From Zonotrichia leucophrys gambelii (taxonomy: Eukaryota > Chordata > Aves > Passeriformes > Passerellidae), in contig NC_088170.1 in NCBI RefSeq assembly GCF_028769735.1, positions 53,353,585-53,417,584 on the forward strand: 64,000 nucleotides of DNA, read 5' to 3'. Each line of letters starts with the position of its first letter. The first letter of the stretch is position 1. The notes below the pieces were generated by a model. The model saw only the letters and a program-made list of their open reading frames with translations, made no database searches and was not told the origin of the DNA. Position numbers and translations under genes: made by a program. Shown here piece by piece: positions 1 to 12,632 of the stretch.

Positions 1-1143
1 TAATAGCAATAATATACTCACAACAGAGTGTGTTTTTGACTCAGTCAGGTTCCACATCCTCTCTTTCCCAAAGGTATACTACTGTAGCTGCCATATTAGA
101 ATTCCATTATTATTAAATTTCTCTAGGATTAGTTTAATAATCTGAGTTAAAAAAAAATATAAGACATAACTAGTTACAACTAAAGGACAGGTTACATACA
201 TGGTTTTTAATTTTCAAAGTCTCCAGCCTAACTGCAGGCTGCTGTGATGTCACAGAACACCTATATTGCCCACTGGATGTAGCTTGTGCACTTCCAAAAA
301 AACAGGGCAATTCTTCAATATCCTATGTGGGTAGAGAATGCAATAATATGTATAATATGCTTATAAAAAAAAACATATCTCATGAGAAATCTAAAAAAGA
401 CAGTATGTTTTCAAAGCTTACTAATTGATTAAGTAGGACCTTCACAGATATTATAAAAATGTAAAACCAGAAAAGAAATCTATGTATCTGTGCTTGGAAT
501 TGCATCTGCTTTTATTTTTTTGTTACTACTTTGATGACATATTAAAAGAACTTGGTTCTATTTCTTTCTTTTATATTCACAACTGTCTTTATTCACAGAA
601 TGTAAAGCAGGAATATTAGAGGTGTAGTCCTTGTTTGAGCACACCAAAAGCTGTGTTCAAACTGATTCCCTGTGTTGTTAACTGTGCAGATCACTTTTGT
701 TTGGGAAACTGAAGAGGCTGAGTGAGGAACAGGGTTGTGCAGGCACATTCCAGGCAGTGTCACTAAGAGAGTAATTTCTTCTTGGACTCATCTACAGCAA
801 GGAATAAGCCTCAGAGCTGCTGGTGGAAAAGCAAAACCAGACCCTTCAGTCTCTGGAATTTCATTTTTATTAGAGAAAACAATATTAGAAAAAATAAAAA
901 GAAAGAGAAAAGAAAAAAGAATATAAAGAAATTTTAAACTGATCCCTAAATAATTCTAATATAAATGCAACTGATGTGAATTGCAAAGAAGACCTCACAA
1001 ACTTGTGATTATAATTAGGGGAAGGAAGTGAGAAAGGCAGGACATTAATGCCTATTTTTTTAGTTATTTGATTTACAATACTGAATACTGGGATAAAAGG
1101 CCAAAATTTACATCAGAAAAGTATCATGCAGTGAGGATGAATG

Positions 1144-1169
1144 AAGGAGAAGTAAGAATACTTCTCCTT
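1144..1169. repeat. Perfect 11-bp inverted repeat with 4-base loop
   Basis: The arms AAGGAGAAGTA (1144-1154) and TACTTCTCCTT (1159-1169) are exact reverse complements around the loop AGAA. The stem is too short for a typical microRNA precursor and no longer flanking pairing was seen. Function is unknown and it may be chance. Confidence 0.8.
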
Positions 1170-3754
1170 TGGAAAAGGCATAAACAAATAATATTTTCTG
1201 TATAAAATGATAAAATTTAACAGTAGGTATCAGGTTAAATTGGTGCAGGTTTTCCACATACACAGACAAGTTACAGGAGGGGAGTCTTCTCTGGATTTAA
1301 AACACTCTGTTGATAAAAGAATAAATTCTTGAATATGGAAGTGCCTTACTTGATATGCTAACAGTATCATTATAGGTAAATGTTGGCTAAAAATCAACTA
1401 CAGTAACAATTGAAAGGAAACTTAATCAAATAATTTTGTCCAAGAGTAAAACCATAAATCAGAAGGTCAAGAATAGATGCAAAGAGTTTAGTTGACATGT
1501 GAAAGAATAGATTTATCTCTTGCTGAGGATCTGCAAGTGCTTGCATCTTTATACAATGGATATTTTGGTCATATAAGCAGTTTTTGTTCTCAGAGAGTCT
1601 GCTGTAAAGTTTGCTCTTCAGCTGCTAAGATGAAAATTTCATTTTCAAAATGTGGCAAATCTTATTTATGTCTGTGTAAAGGCAGTTTCCTTTTGATCTT
1701 CTTATTTAAAAAAAAAAAAAAAATTGCTAAAATCCCTTCAGGATTTTATTAAATTTTCACCAATCCCTCAAGATGTTTCTGCTATGTCATCTTAGGTTAC
1801 AGGACAAGACTTATTTTCTCATCAATAGGAGTCATTTGAATAAGAGATTTATTTAATTAATTTTAAGCATCGCTGGTGTAGAAATATGTGAGGAATTATG
1901 CAGTTTAGTTGTCTTCAATAGTCAGAGAAAATTATATAAATGCAGTCAATGCAATCTTTTCCACAAAGGATTTTTTTTAAATATTAGAATAAATGCCACA
2001 ATTAAGCACAAGATTATTTCTTTCCAACCTCTAGAAAGAGAGTTGAGGTCTGCTTTTTCAGTTTTAGACAACAGTTGCCATTTAAAATCTCATAATTTTT
2101 TTTATTAATAATGCTTGCAATATCCCAAGTAGTTTAAAAACTAATTAAAATACTAATTTTTTTGTTCTCATAATATCTGCTTTTATTGTGATATACTTTC
2201 TTCCTCAATTAATTAAGTTTTACCTTAGTTTGCTCAAGAAATTTTTAAAATAGTCCTATCCATGTTTCATTCACAGCTTTCTGTAGTATGTTTTACGTGT
2301 GCCAGCGTTGTCTCAGGATAATAAGAAAGCAAGAAGTCATGTTTTGTATTTCTGTTTTGCAACAAGACTGCACTAGAACAGATTAGATGTGGTGGGAACT
2401 GAGACCAACAGAAGAACGGTTTATGCCTCCTGGTTTATGGTACTACCTGGGAAGAACTCTGTCAAACAAGGAAAAGTCTGAAAGAAGGAGCTATATGAAG
2501 GGAAAAGTAATAATTACAGAAATTATATTCCAGAAAGCAGAGGGCTGAGCGACAGGAGCAAGGTCAAAGGTGGTAAATTATATTTGTGAAGAGACTTGGA
2601 GACAGACCAGAAGAATTAGATGTGAATTGCACATGAATCTACAGGCAGGAGATAATTTGGGTATCATAAGTTTTCTACGACAAAAGATTCAATTTACACT
2701 CAGAAAAGTATGTATCTCAATTCATATGTAGTTTTAGGTTGTGTTTTTTGAGGTCGTGTGAAGTGTTATTGTCAGACAGATGGTTTCATATTTCCATGAA
2801 AGACATTATTTCAGGAGTACTCTGAGGGTAGCACATTGCTCCTCATTAAAGGAGACATTTCACCATAATGAGAAACATGCTTTGCTTATAAGGCCTCTGT
2901 GGGAAGTTATAGCAAGCATTTGCTAATGTTCAATAAAACCAGAGATTGTAAAAGGAAATTCTTAAGATAGACATGTACCTTTAGCTCAGCAAATGTGGAG
3001 TTGCTGTTGCTGTTGCTTGTAACAGGTCACAGACTGTGTGCTAAGCTAACAGAACAAGCATCAAGTCCTGTCAGGCTTTGTCAGGACTTTGGCCTGTCTA
3101 GAAATTTGTTTCAGCTTGTAACAGCATTATCTAATACCCAGAGAACTGCTGTATGTGTTGTTTTGGCTTTTCCTTTGCTTTGCACAATGGTGCAGTGTAA
3201 CACTTTTTGTTATATATATGTAGACTTCTAACTAATAGACACTAATATCAAGTGATCTTTCAGCATAGAACGAACTGTCTTTGACCCCAGAATAAAATGC
3301 AGCTGTGGGTGAGTTGAAAGGGGAGAGCAGGCACAGGGTGATGTCAAAGGCTTTGAAGCGCAGGCACAGACTGATACTGCAGTCACGTGATTGTAAACAC
3401 TTCACCAGTGGTCAATTCCAGGTCATCAAAAGAATAAACCCATGTGTCAGGTATATGTACCTTTAGAGATAACAAGGGCAATGAAGTACAAATATACAAT
3501 GTATTTAAAACATATCTTTGAAAGGAAAGTTGCAGGTAAAACTAATTTGCAGACAATAAAAAGAAGAACAAGGGGTAGAACAAGTCAATTGACAGAAGAA
3601 ACTGACTCCAACCAAATTGTAAAGAGAAACAACCAACAACCGTACTGCTCCAAGCATAGACACAGACAACTAAACCTGCAGTTCCTCTCCTGCATGAAGC
3701 CATTGGCCTCACAATAGTGAGTGTAGCATTTGAGACACACATAGAGACTGAAAA

Positions 3755-3784
3755 GTGTGTGTATGTGCGTGTGTGTGTGTGTGC
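3755..3784. repeat. Imperfect (GT)n microsatellite
   Basis: An alternating GT tract is broken by GTATGTGC near its middle and then runs clean to GTGTGTGTGTGTGC. It is an ordinary short tandem repeat and may vary in length between individuals. Confidence 0.9.
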
Positions 3785-4727
3785 ACCATTTTAACGATAT
3801 ACCATTTGAACCATCTTATCATCATTATAGCTGTTCTATTAACCATGTTTTATTAGACAGTTAATACTTTAGTTAGACTAAGACTGTACAATTGGCTTTG
3901 TACATATATGGTGCTCTTATTTTGGCCATAACCCTTTTGAATACCAAAAACTGATGGGAATAAAATTGATTCTTTCTGTAAACTGGATACAACAAACTGT
4001 TGGCATATATTAATTGTAATGCTTACCAATAGTTCGACTTTGTAAAACTGTAAATACCATACAACAAAGCCCACAGTTATTTATTTGCTAAAAGAATCTA
4101 ATCTTTTCTGATTTTATGTAAACCCCAAATTTTTATTTGTTTTATAACTGGAAGAGGTCTGACAAATGTTAAGTTTTTAAAAATTTGATAATATTAGGTA
4201 GCTCTGTTACTAACTCCAAAGAAGAAGGTGCTTTGAGAACTTACTCTTTATTAGACACAAGAATTTACAAGGCAACCAGAGGTACTCAATGGTTCTAAAT
4301 GCTGGAAAAGCTTTGATCAGAGTTTCTGACTTATTTAACAGAGAACTCAACCAACCAGCTAAAAGCCAGACTTTTTCACCTTCCACTATTTTTCTTGCTT
4401 CAGATGAGTGTCTCAACCCTTTGTTGTCTCTCTAACTTTTATTGTTTCTCTACTATTTCCTGCTCTCCAGTCTTTCAGGATACTGATTCAAGTTTTCATG
4501 GCAATTTCAGTGAGTTTTTTTCCCCCTCTTTAAAAACTTCATTTCAAGACTTGTAAAGATCCCTTTTCAGTCACTGAAGAAGAAAAAATAGGAATAATTA
4601 TCAATATCAATATATTCTTCTTCCTTTCTCTAAAGAAAAGCAAAACAACATACTGTAGCAGCAATCTACATAGTTTTATTGATATATTGGTATTTGTGTG
4701 TCACCCCAAATTTTTTACAATCCTGTG

Positions 4728-4733
4728 GGGATT
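4728..4733. repeat. Left 6-bp target-site duplication of the ERVK-like LTR
   Basis: GGGATT lies directly before the first TG of the LTR at 4734. The same six bases follow its terminal CA at 5344-5349. A 6-bp duplication is what class II (beta- and alpha-type) retroviral integrases make in birds. Confidence 0.85.
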
Positions 4734-5124
4734 TGTCGGATCTCAGGATCTCAGTCCTGAGGTGCTGAGCCACCGAGACCACCTTGGGGGGCTCGGGAAT
4801 CCTGGAATGTTGCCAGAAGTGTCTGGTGGCTGGACTTTGGTCCTACACAGGAGACGACAAGGATGAGGGCTTCACCGGGGTGAATGGTGAAGGGATTTGT
4901 TAATTAGAGGGTGAGACACAGGATTTAGGATTTATGTACAGGGGGGTTTAGAGAAGTAAGATGGAGGAATTGGGGTGTGTCCTGTCCTTCTTCTTCTTCT
5001 TCTTCTCCTCCATCTTCTTTGGCCATGGTGGCACTTTTGGATTGGTTATTACTGAAAGTGCACCGGGCAATAAGAATAAATGGTATTGGGGAAAAATGAT
5101 AAATATTGTACACGTAACAATGGG

Positions 5125-5130
5125 TATAAA
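5125..5130 (+). promoter_or_regulatory. TATA box of the ERVK-like LTR
   Basis: TATAAA stands in the middle-to-late part of the LTR, upstream of the poly-A signals, as expected at the U3/R junction. Transcription would start about 25-30 bp downstream and run rightward into the flank. Activity cannot be judged from sequence. Confidence 0.65.
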
Positions 5131-5215
5131 GATACGTGGCTGTCCGGAGGACGGTACAGTGTGCTCATGGCTGACTGCTGAGTAGATCTCTGTTCGGCTG
5201 AAAGAACATCTTTTA

Positions 5216-5232
5216 AATAAACAATTAATAAA
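5216..5232 (+). terminator. Paired polyadenylation signals in the ERVK-like LTR
   Basis: Two AATAAA hexamers lie at 5216-5221 and 5227-5232, about 90 bp after the TATA box and 110 bp before the LTR end. This fits the end of R, where retroviral transcripts are cleaved. Confidence 0.65.
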
Positions 5233-5343
5233 CATAAAAACCGAAAGAAGAACTGAAGCCTCTTCTCGTCCTTCGATACGCGGGCTGTCCCAAGGCCACC
5301 CCGGGCCTTTCTAGGCCCCTCAAACAGCCGCGAAAACCCGACA

Positions 5344-5349
5344 GGGATT
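5344..5349. repeat. Right 6-bp target-site duplication of the ERVK-like LTR
   Basis: GGGATT follows the terminal CA of the LTR and matches 4728-4733 exactly. With no change in either copy, it supports a relatively young insertion. Confidence 0.85.
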
Positions 5350-8300
5350 TTCAGTCATCATTTTGCAAAGTTATTTTCTTTATTCTGTTTTTAATTAAAT
5401 GGTTTTACCAGTGTAGGGCAAGCATAACTCACACCAACTCACAAGTTCATTCAAATTGTTCATACACCTGCTTATAAGGGATTATGTTTTGAACAGTAGT
5501 CTAGGAGAAACATTTTCGTACTTGCATGCTATATTTTTGTTTATTTTTGCAAGAAAATATTTTTCTTCCCAGGTTAGGCAGTGGAACATCTGATGAGGCA
5601 AAATATTGTTGTTTACACCTTAGTCAGTCAGTTCCTCTAAAGTGATGGGAAAGTCTCAGAACAATCTGTGTGACTTCCAGGGCTGTGAGTCCCTTGAGCT
5701 TAAGCATCTTCCTCCAACTTGGGATGGAAATCTTTCAATTTAATTAGTTATCCTATGGCTATTTCTCTATAAACTCTCCTCTGCTAAATCCCTCCTGACA
5801 TCTACAAACAAAACCTCACTGCCTTGGAATGAACCAAGACTGATTCCCTGTGACTGATCTCACCAATAAGCTCGTTGTTAACAAAGGCCTTTGGAGCTGA
5901 CAGCGGGTCTGTGCCATGGGGCCTGAGGGTAAGTGCCGTTCCCAGGTCAGGCTCCTCTGCACTCTGCAGATGCTTCAACTAGCACTGTCTGTTTAATTAA
6001 TTTCAGTCTGCTTCACCTATTTAAGCTTTTCACTTGCCTGCTGTTTTCCCTATCAATAAATATAAGTAACAGATTATAAAAAGATAAATTCTGTATAGAG
6101 AGGGATGAATCATTTATGCTAACATGATTATCCCTTTCCATCATTAAACTTGAAGTCTTGTATGCAGCATATCAAACAAATTATTTGAGTATATTGTATT
6201 CCTGATATAGTTGAGGTGTTCATATACAAGCAATACCTATGTTTGTAAAAATATGGTACAGTATCTCCCTCTTTATACACATGGCCATGAAAATATATTA
6301 GCATATAGCCATTTAAATACATACAGCTCTTATGACTAGATAGTTAAATTTTTTCCTAAATTCATTTAAGCATGATACTAATTTCAGCTTATCAGAATTT
6401 GTTAAAATCTATTTGTATTAGAAATATTTCCTGTGTCAGGTAGACCTGGAACTCTGTTTTGTTAAAATGATACATACACAGGTAAGCCTATTAATTTTAG
6501 TATTGTTGAATTGGTGGAGCTATACTGACCTACTGTGCCAGCAAAGCATTTGAGTGCAAATCCCAGCTTTACACAAAGTGTGTTTTTCTAGGATACTTGG
6601 CTACCATTTACAAATCCATACTAGCATTAGAATTTTAGCCTTCAGCATCAGTAGTCCTGTCTATATAACAGTCCTATAAGTAAAGCCATGGTTTTATAAG
6701 ATGGGATGAACAGGAATATAGCAACCTGTCACCACTGAAAATGAAGGTCTTGAACCAAACAGCTCTCTGTCCTTGGGCGAACTTCTCTGTCGTCTGGGAA
6801 AAGAGTCTGGTCTTAGTTCACTCAAAGAGCTGATTTAACTCAGAAACTGGTTCATCTCCTGCCTGGTCAGTTTAACAGCCCAGGGAGACTGGGAAGCACA
6901 CTACAGATGGCTCAAGGGAGGAAGGGAGTCTGTAGGATCACAGGAAGAGGCAGAGAAGGAGAGGCAAAGATGGACAAGAGAGTAAAACTGTCCTTTCTCA
7001 ATGTAGTGGATAAGACCAACACAGCTGAATATAGAAGGACAACTCAGGTATTTTGAATGATCATAGTGGATGCAGGAGATACAGAAGGGTATTGAAGAGT
7101 GACAGTGACCAGAAGAACTGGTGACTTTATTTAGGTGAAGCAATATTGGCCAATTTTGAACTATGCATCTTTCTCTGAATTTCTGCTTTCTGTATTAGAA
7201 TAGTGATGTTCATTGAGTATGAGGTAGGACATAGCTCTTGAAAATGACATCCAAGGCTAAAGACAGGAAGAAATTCTGAGTAAATGGATCTGTGACTAAG
7301 GGAGTCTGACAGCTTTTTTTTTCCACTCAAGGCGTAAAAACTTTCCAGACAGGGACATGTTTTCTAACTCCGAGTTTACTAGAATAAGTTTTTTTTCCCT
7401 CCCAAAAAAAAAAAAAAAATCAAGTTAAAACATTTCTCTAGTAACTGTGATAAATTTTGGACATATAAGTGAAGATAAACCATATATGAACAACCTCATG
7501 TCCTTCTTTTTCCTCTGAATAACAGAACATAACTTCTTTCTGTTTTTACCTGCAAAAAGAAGAAAATCAACCTAAATGTCCATAATAAAAAAGCCATAGT
7601 TTCTAAATGTTGATAACACCTTTTAGTTAGAAATTGTGCCACACCAAAATTGTTGCACATTTTAGGAATCTCAGTAAACACAAAAGTATAGCTTTAAAAT
7701 AAGTGCTGAAACTTAGCCCTAAACTAGTTTTCCTCAAATGATAGGCACTTCAAATTATCAATTTAAATTTTCATTTAATAACTTTTATTTAATAGCATTT
7801 TGGCAGAAAAATAATATTTTAATTAACTGTCTTGTTAATACTAACCAATATTTCCAGCATGCATGGATCATCCTGTTCTCATAACTTTTCCCTGTTTCTA
7901 AGCCCAAAGCAGGTGACAAGCACTGCAGAAATAGCTGCTCATAGAAAGCAAGCTGCTCTCCAGCAGTCTTACTTTTTTCAGCTGTTGGCTATGTAAGCAC
8001 CATTTTACTCTAATTTGTCAGAGCAACAGAAGAATCCCAATTATCCAAGTGATTGAAAGAATGTGCAATAGACTACATTGTTATTTGCATATTCTAAGTA
8101 AACCTACTGTCATATTTCTACGAAAAGTTCTTTCAAATTAATAAAACATCATAGTATGACAGGTACATTCATCTACAGTTGATGGGTAGTGATGAGCTGA
8201 CAAGCAGCAGTGAAATAGTTAAAAATGTTGTCATTTAAATTAATCTTCAAAGTTAAGTCCTCCAATTAAGATGAGTGGAAGATGTCTAGAAATATTTTAG

Positions 8301-11300
8301 TGCTATTTTTTCAATCTTTACTAATTGCTATAAAGACAAAAGGTACAGGCATTTACAATATTAAGGCTTTCTTTTCACCTAAATGTAATTAAAATGAGTA
8401 ACCAAGCTTTGAATCTTGGAATACAGCATAAGGAAAAGTTTAAGGACACCTTTTTTTTCCAGTAATAGCTCCTGCGGTCCAGTAAAATATTTTGCCATAA
8501 AAACCTTCCAACCTCTCCACCACTTATGTGTGACTCTCGAAAGGCTTATATTTGAATAAACACCCACAACATTTCAGCTAGGGAAAAATAAGCACATAGC
8601 ACAAGAGATAAAGAATGTTGTTCCATTCCTCCATATGGGGCCTCTGCAGTGCAGTCTGTATGTGACTCTCACAAGATGTCTCAGAAATTCACACAGCTGG
8701 TGCGGAATTTGGCAGCTTGCTAGCTGCGTGGTACATATTTCTGGGAATGTCTGGCATTTCTCACTGCCTCCTGAATTGATGCAGGGGGCTGCATGAGGTC
8801 CTGATTCCAAAGCCTGTGTGCCCTGACACTGACTGGCATGGAAGGCAGCTGCTCCCCAAGAACATGGGGAGGTTCCTCAGCCCCTGTCCAGCCTGCACAG
8901 TTGGAAGCTAAGCCTTTGCTTACAGCATAGGTTAAGAAGCTGGTAGTTTGTATTTGGTCTGATTTTGCTTTTTCTGAGGTGTGCGTTAGACTGGTAGGAA
9001 GCCAAAAGAATGAAATATAATTTGAATTCTGAATTCTGTATTCATGAGCACTCTAAAGGCAAGCCCTTACTGAATGCAGACACTGAGAACCAGCATGCAC
9101 TTCTCTGTTCTCACCAGAGATAGATTTAGCTCGCTCTGGAGAGGAATCTAAATCCAAATTAACATTTACACAGTCATATGACTCTAACAAGTGTTATTAA
9201 TAATGTGGCAGTACAGACAAATTGCAAGAGCTTTCGCTTTCCTGCAGATCTGAGTTGCTCCAGAGGCCTGAATGAAATGCAGTTCAAGAGAGAAATGATG
9301 CAAATTTGTGTAGCTATGCCTGGATAAAAGTGTCAGATGAAGGCCACATAGAAGCACTAAAGAGAGAAGCAGCAGTAGCTGCACCTACAGCAAGGAATAT
9401 TGTCTTTACTATATGTCTATGCATGCAAAGTAAGGAAAAAACCTGAAAACAAAAGACTTGTATGTGAAATACAGTCTTAAAATGAACACCTGGCATTAAG
9501 CCTATTCAGTAAAAGATTCACTTTGTATCTTAGGAATGTCTGCATTTTATCTCACTTTGACCACCCAAGTGGGATTTGCTGTATGGTAGCCATCAAAGTT
9601 GTTTAAAGCATCAATGGAGAAAGATAGCCACCTTAACCTGGGCAGGGTCTCCAGGGTCTCCTCAGAGGAGATAAAGCCTCCTTTGGAGGTATTATCATTC
9701 TCCATATGCAGAAAAGAGCCTGAATGGCCATCTTATGTCACAAGCTTAGCAGCTAGGTAGCTGGATCTGGCTGAGCTGAATCCCACACTCAGCTCATGCA
9801 GTTCCACTCCCTCAGCCTTCTACATGGTTCAGGAGAAGCTACAGCTGTGGATTTATTGATCTATTCTTCAGCATTGGTGAGATCTTAACTAAATACAACT
9901 TTCCAACAGGTTTATTGACTAAAGATGAGTCAAGGGGGAGGAGATTTTAATTTCTACTGGTATTCTACCAAAGAAAATCTGCTATCTTCTCTTTCTACAG
10001 CACCAAACTTGGAGGTGTATATCTGATTCACATCAACTTTCTGAATGACTCAGGACTCATCCTAAAATCACAAGATATTCCTCATGCAGAACCCTTTTCT
10101 AAAAATAATGTTACACTTTTCTTCTTTCTTTTCTTCCTCCTCCGCTATCAGTGGTGAAAGATCTTTTTATCTTAATCCTTCTTTGTCTGCACTTTATTTA
10201 AGAGGTAGTCTGTAAAGCTTTCAGCGTTTCTCCATGCTGAAACTGGAACCAATTTTTCATGTTGGCTGTACTCATTGTTCTCTTTCTCCTACTAAGTAAA
10301 ATACTGGCTCACAAAAGTAAACTGTTGTATTGTCATCTAACTTTTTCATCTATTTCTCTCTGTTTCTCTTATTAAAACAAGGCTTTATTTATGCTGTATT
10401 TTATTGTGTTCACTATATGACTCTTCAGAGTTATGCAAGGCTTAGAGGATTACAAATTTTATTGTATTTTTGTTCATTTATTTCTATATTTTTTTTCTGC
10501 TGCTCCATTTAGCAGCTGCACCATTTAGCATTTAGGTCCAGTTAGCATGCTCAAATTTAAAACAGAATGTTATATTTACTTAAATTGCTATTAGAGGATC
10601 TTTTAGACATCATTTTCAAATTGTTCTGTCAGCTTCTGTCAATGACTTAGATATCTTCATTGCAGAAACAGTATTTCCTCATCATAATTTTTCTGTTAGA
10701 GTTACTTCCATTGTATTTAAAAATTTTTTCTCTGCCAACAATTATTAGTTTTAGCAAAAGACTTTTCTCTTTCCTGCAACTTGACATTGCAACATCTTGT
10801 TTTCCCACTATTCTATTTTTCTCTTTAATTTTGTGTGTTGAAGATTTAAAAAAAGTGGAGCAAATATTTTATTCTTTCCTTTTAAGAATGTAATGCCAGA
10901 GTGAAGTGCTATGATAATTTGTTGCCTTTTTCTTCATCCTTTTAAACCTGTTAAGAGAAGGAGCTATGTCCAGTGGTTAAGCAGCAGCAATTACAGGTGA
11001 GAAATTGGCAATTCAGTGCCTCTCTCTGGCATGGAGTTTCTAAGTAGATACAAGCAGGCTGCATCAGCATTACATGAATGATGGACTAATGGAGTCATAC
11101 ATGAAGGTAGATAAAGAACCAAAAATAGACCAATTTTATTCAAGTGGAGATACCCCTTGCATTTATATTTGCATATAACATCATAAAAAGTGTCTGTCCA
11201 TGACTCAGTAAGATAAAATGGCATGGAGTTATTTGAAAAAATTTCATTTGCTCTTTCTATGAAATTTACATGTTCCCTAAGAGACACTTTTTTCACAAGG

Positions 11301-12512
11301 AATATATGAAATAAAGAGATCAGCATATTTTTGACACTGCTAGTTGCTATGCATAGAAGTGGACTTTTTCGTCTTCTTCCCTTAATTCCTGGAGAATAAA
11401 AAAAGATTTACTCCTGTTATCAGTCTGAAGTGGTTGCTGCCATGTAAAGCTAATTTCATAAGTGCTTCTATTGAAGATATTTTCTGCTCTTAAGCAGAAA
11501 AAAATGAAAGCATTTTAGTATAAGTGTATTATCTTATTTCATTCTTCTTCTCCTTGTTCTTCGCACAGAGATTAAGAGTATAAGATTCATGGAGATAGTT
11601 CATATCATCTGACTCCTGTATGTGCCCATCAACCCCTGGATTCCTCCCAGCAGCATTATTGACTGAAGTGCACCTTGCCTAATTTAGGCCATGCCTCATT
11701 CTAAGTCACCTCTTTGTGCCTCATCATAATACAAATTCCTGGACAGACTTCTTAAACTCCTAATTTTTTCACCAAATCACCCAATTTTACGACATTCTTT
11801 TAAAATGTGGATGCTATATCTCTGCCTTGTGCCATATACTTATCACACTGACAAAGGAAGCTCTGAAGAAAGGATTCATTGCACTTAATTCAGATATCCA
11901 CTCCACAGACACCTACAACTGAGGTTATCAGGATCCCTTTTCAGACAACTCAAAGAAACAGGCACTTTCAAGGCATGCAGCTTTTAGCCTGTTTTAAATG
12001 CCTATGTTAGACAAGATGAATCATACTTCACTAACAGGCTGCAGATCTTTTTCTGACTTTGGATGTTTTCTACTCATTACGACTCTGCTTATGCACTGCA
12101 AGTGTATTACCTTTTTTATCCACTACTACTAATGAGGGCTCTTACTGAGTTGCTTAACTAATATGTCTCCTGAATTCTTACAGAATCATGCATTTCTGAT
12201 AATTTTTTTTTAATTTCTACAGTAATTGCTAAGTTCCTTGTACCAAAATGCATTCAGTGATATTTTTTTTCTCTTACAATGGAGTCTGGAAAGCTTAAAC
12301 TTCTCTTTTGCCTAGTCAAAGCAGCAGGAAAAGTTATTTTAATAGAGAACTGCTGTTTTTCTCCCATGAAGTACCTCATTTCTCACAAACAAGTTGAGGC
12401 CATTGTGTTTAGATTTTGTTTGTTTAAATTTTTTTTAATAAAATAATCTTTGTATAGAACAACCTAAAATACATACCAGCTAAATTCTGGAAACTTCAGA
12501 ACTAAAAAATTA
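5350..12512. other. AT-rich DNA with no gene seen
   Basis: No recognisable coding sequence or transposon was found in this 7.2-kb stretch. It is mostly AT-rich with somewhat GC-richer patches near 5850-5960, 6740-6950 and 8600-8930. An A16 run lies at 7404-7419. A strong-context ATG at 5916 closely followed by GTAAGT at 5929 is discussed as a finding. Open frames stay near 60-110 codons and look random. Confidence 0.55.
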
Positions 12513-12632
12513 TTAGAATGATTGAAACACAAATATAAATTAAACAAACTTCTATTGTCTCTTCCAACCCTATAAGTCTCCAATTTTATTCACTGAATTT
12601 TTTTTATAACTCAAGCTTTTTAGATTTTCAGC
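12513..12632 (+). mobile_element. Diverged CR1-like 3' end (copy A of a local repeat pair)
   Basis: The core CTCTTCCAACCCTATAA resembles the end of the CR1 3' UTR on the plus strand. The part at 12541-12624 matches 14325-14411 at roughly 76 of 87 aligned columns by eye. The match runs past the CR1-like tail through a T8 run and ATAACT. Weaker similarity extends to about 12513 upstream. Boundaries are approximate, and it could instead be part of another repeat family. Confidence 0.5.

Larger units (their letters stand above)
1..4727. other. AT-rich DNA with no gene seen
   Basis: No open reading frame here resembles a protein I know, and none is long. The stretch holds an A16 run at 1708-1723, a small TTGCTG repeat near 3000-3018, a perfect hairpin at 1144-1169 and a GT repeat at 3755-3784, both listed separately. 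An 8-bp TCACGTGA palindrome (E-box of the USF/MITF type) lies at 3383-3390. I recognise no transposon. It may be intronic or intergenic. Confidence 0.6.
4734..5343 (+). mobile_element. Solo LTR of an ERVK-like (class II) avian endogenous retrovirus
   Basis: This 610-bp block has LTR form. It opens TGTCGG and closes CCGACA, an exact 6-bp terminal inverted repeat with TG...CA ends, and it is flanked by perfect GGGATT duplications. A TATA box at 5125-5130 is followed about 90 bp later by AATAAA signals at 5216-5221 and 5227-5232, so U3-R-U5 reads on the plus strand. The U5 end is GC- and CpG-rich, unlike its surroundings. A TTC repeat lies at about 4986-5006, and a hairpin CTCAGGA/TCCTGAG at 4742-4761. 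No gag, pol or env is present, so this is the product of LTR-LTR recombination. Short open frames inside it are not genes. The exact subfamily is not known to me. Intact ends and surviving CpGs suggest a fairly recent insertion. Confidence 0.88.

Noticed and set aside
4925..5235. Overlapping short open frames on both strands
   Set aside because: All lie inside the ERVK-like LTR and include its TTC repeat, translated as runs of one residue.
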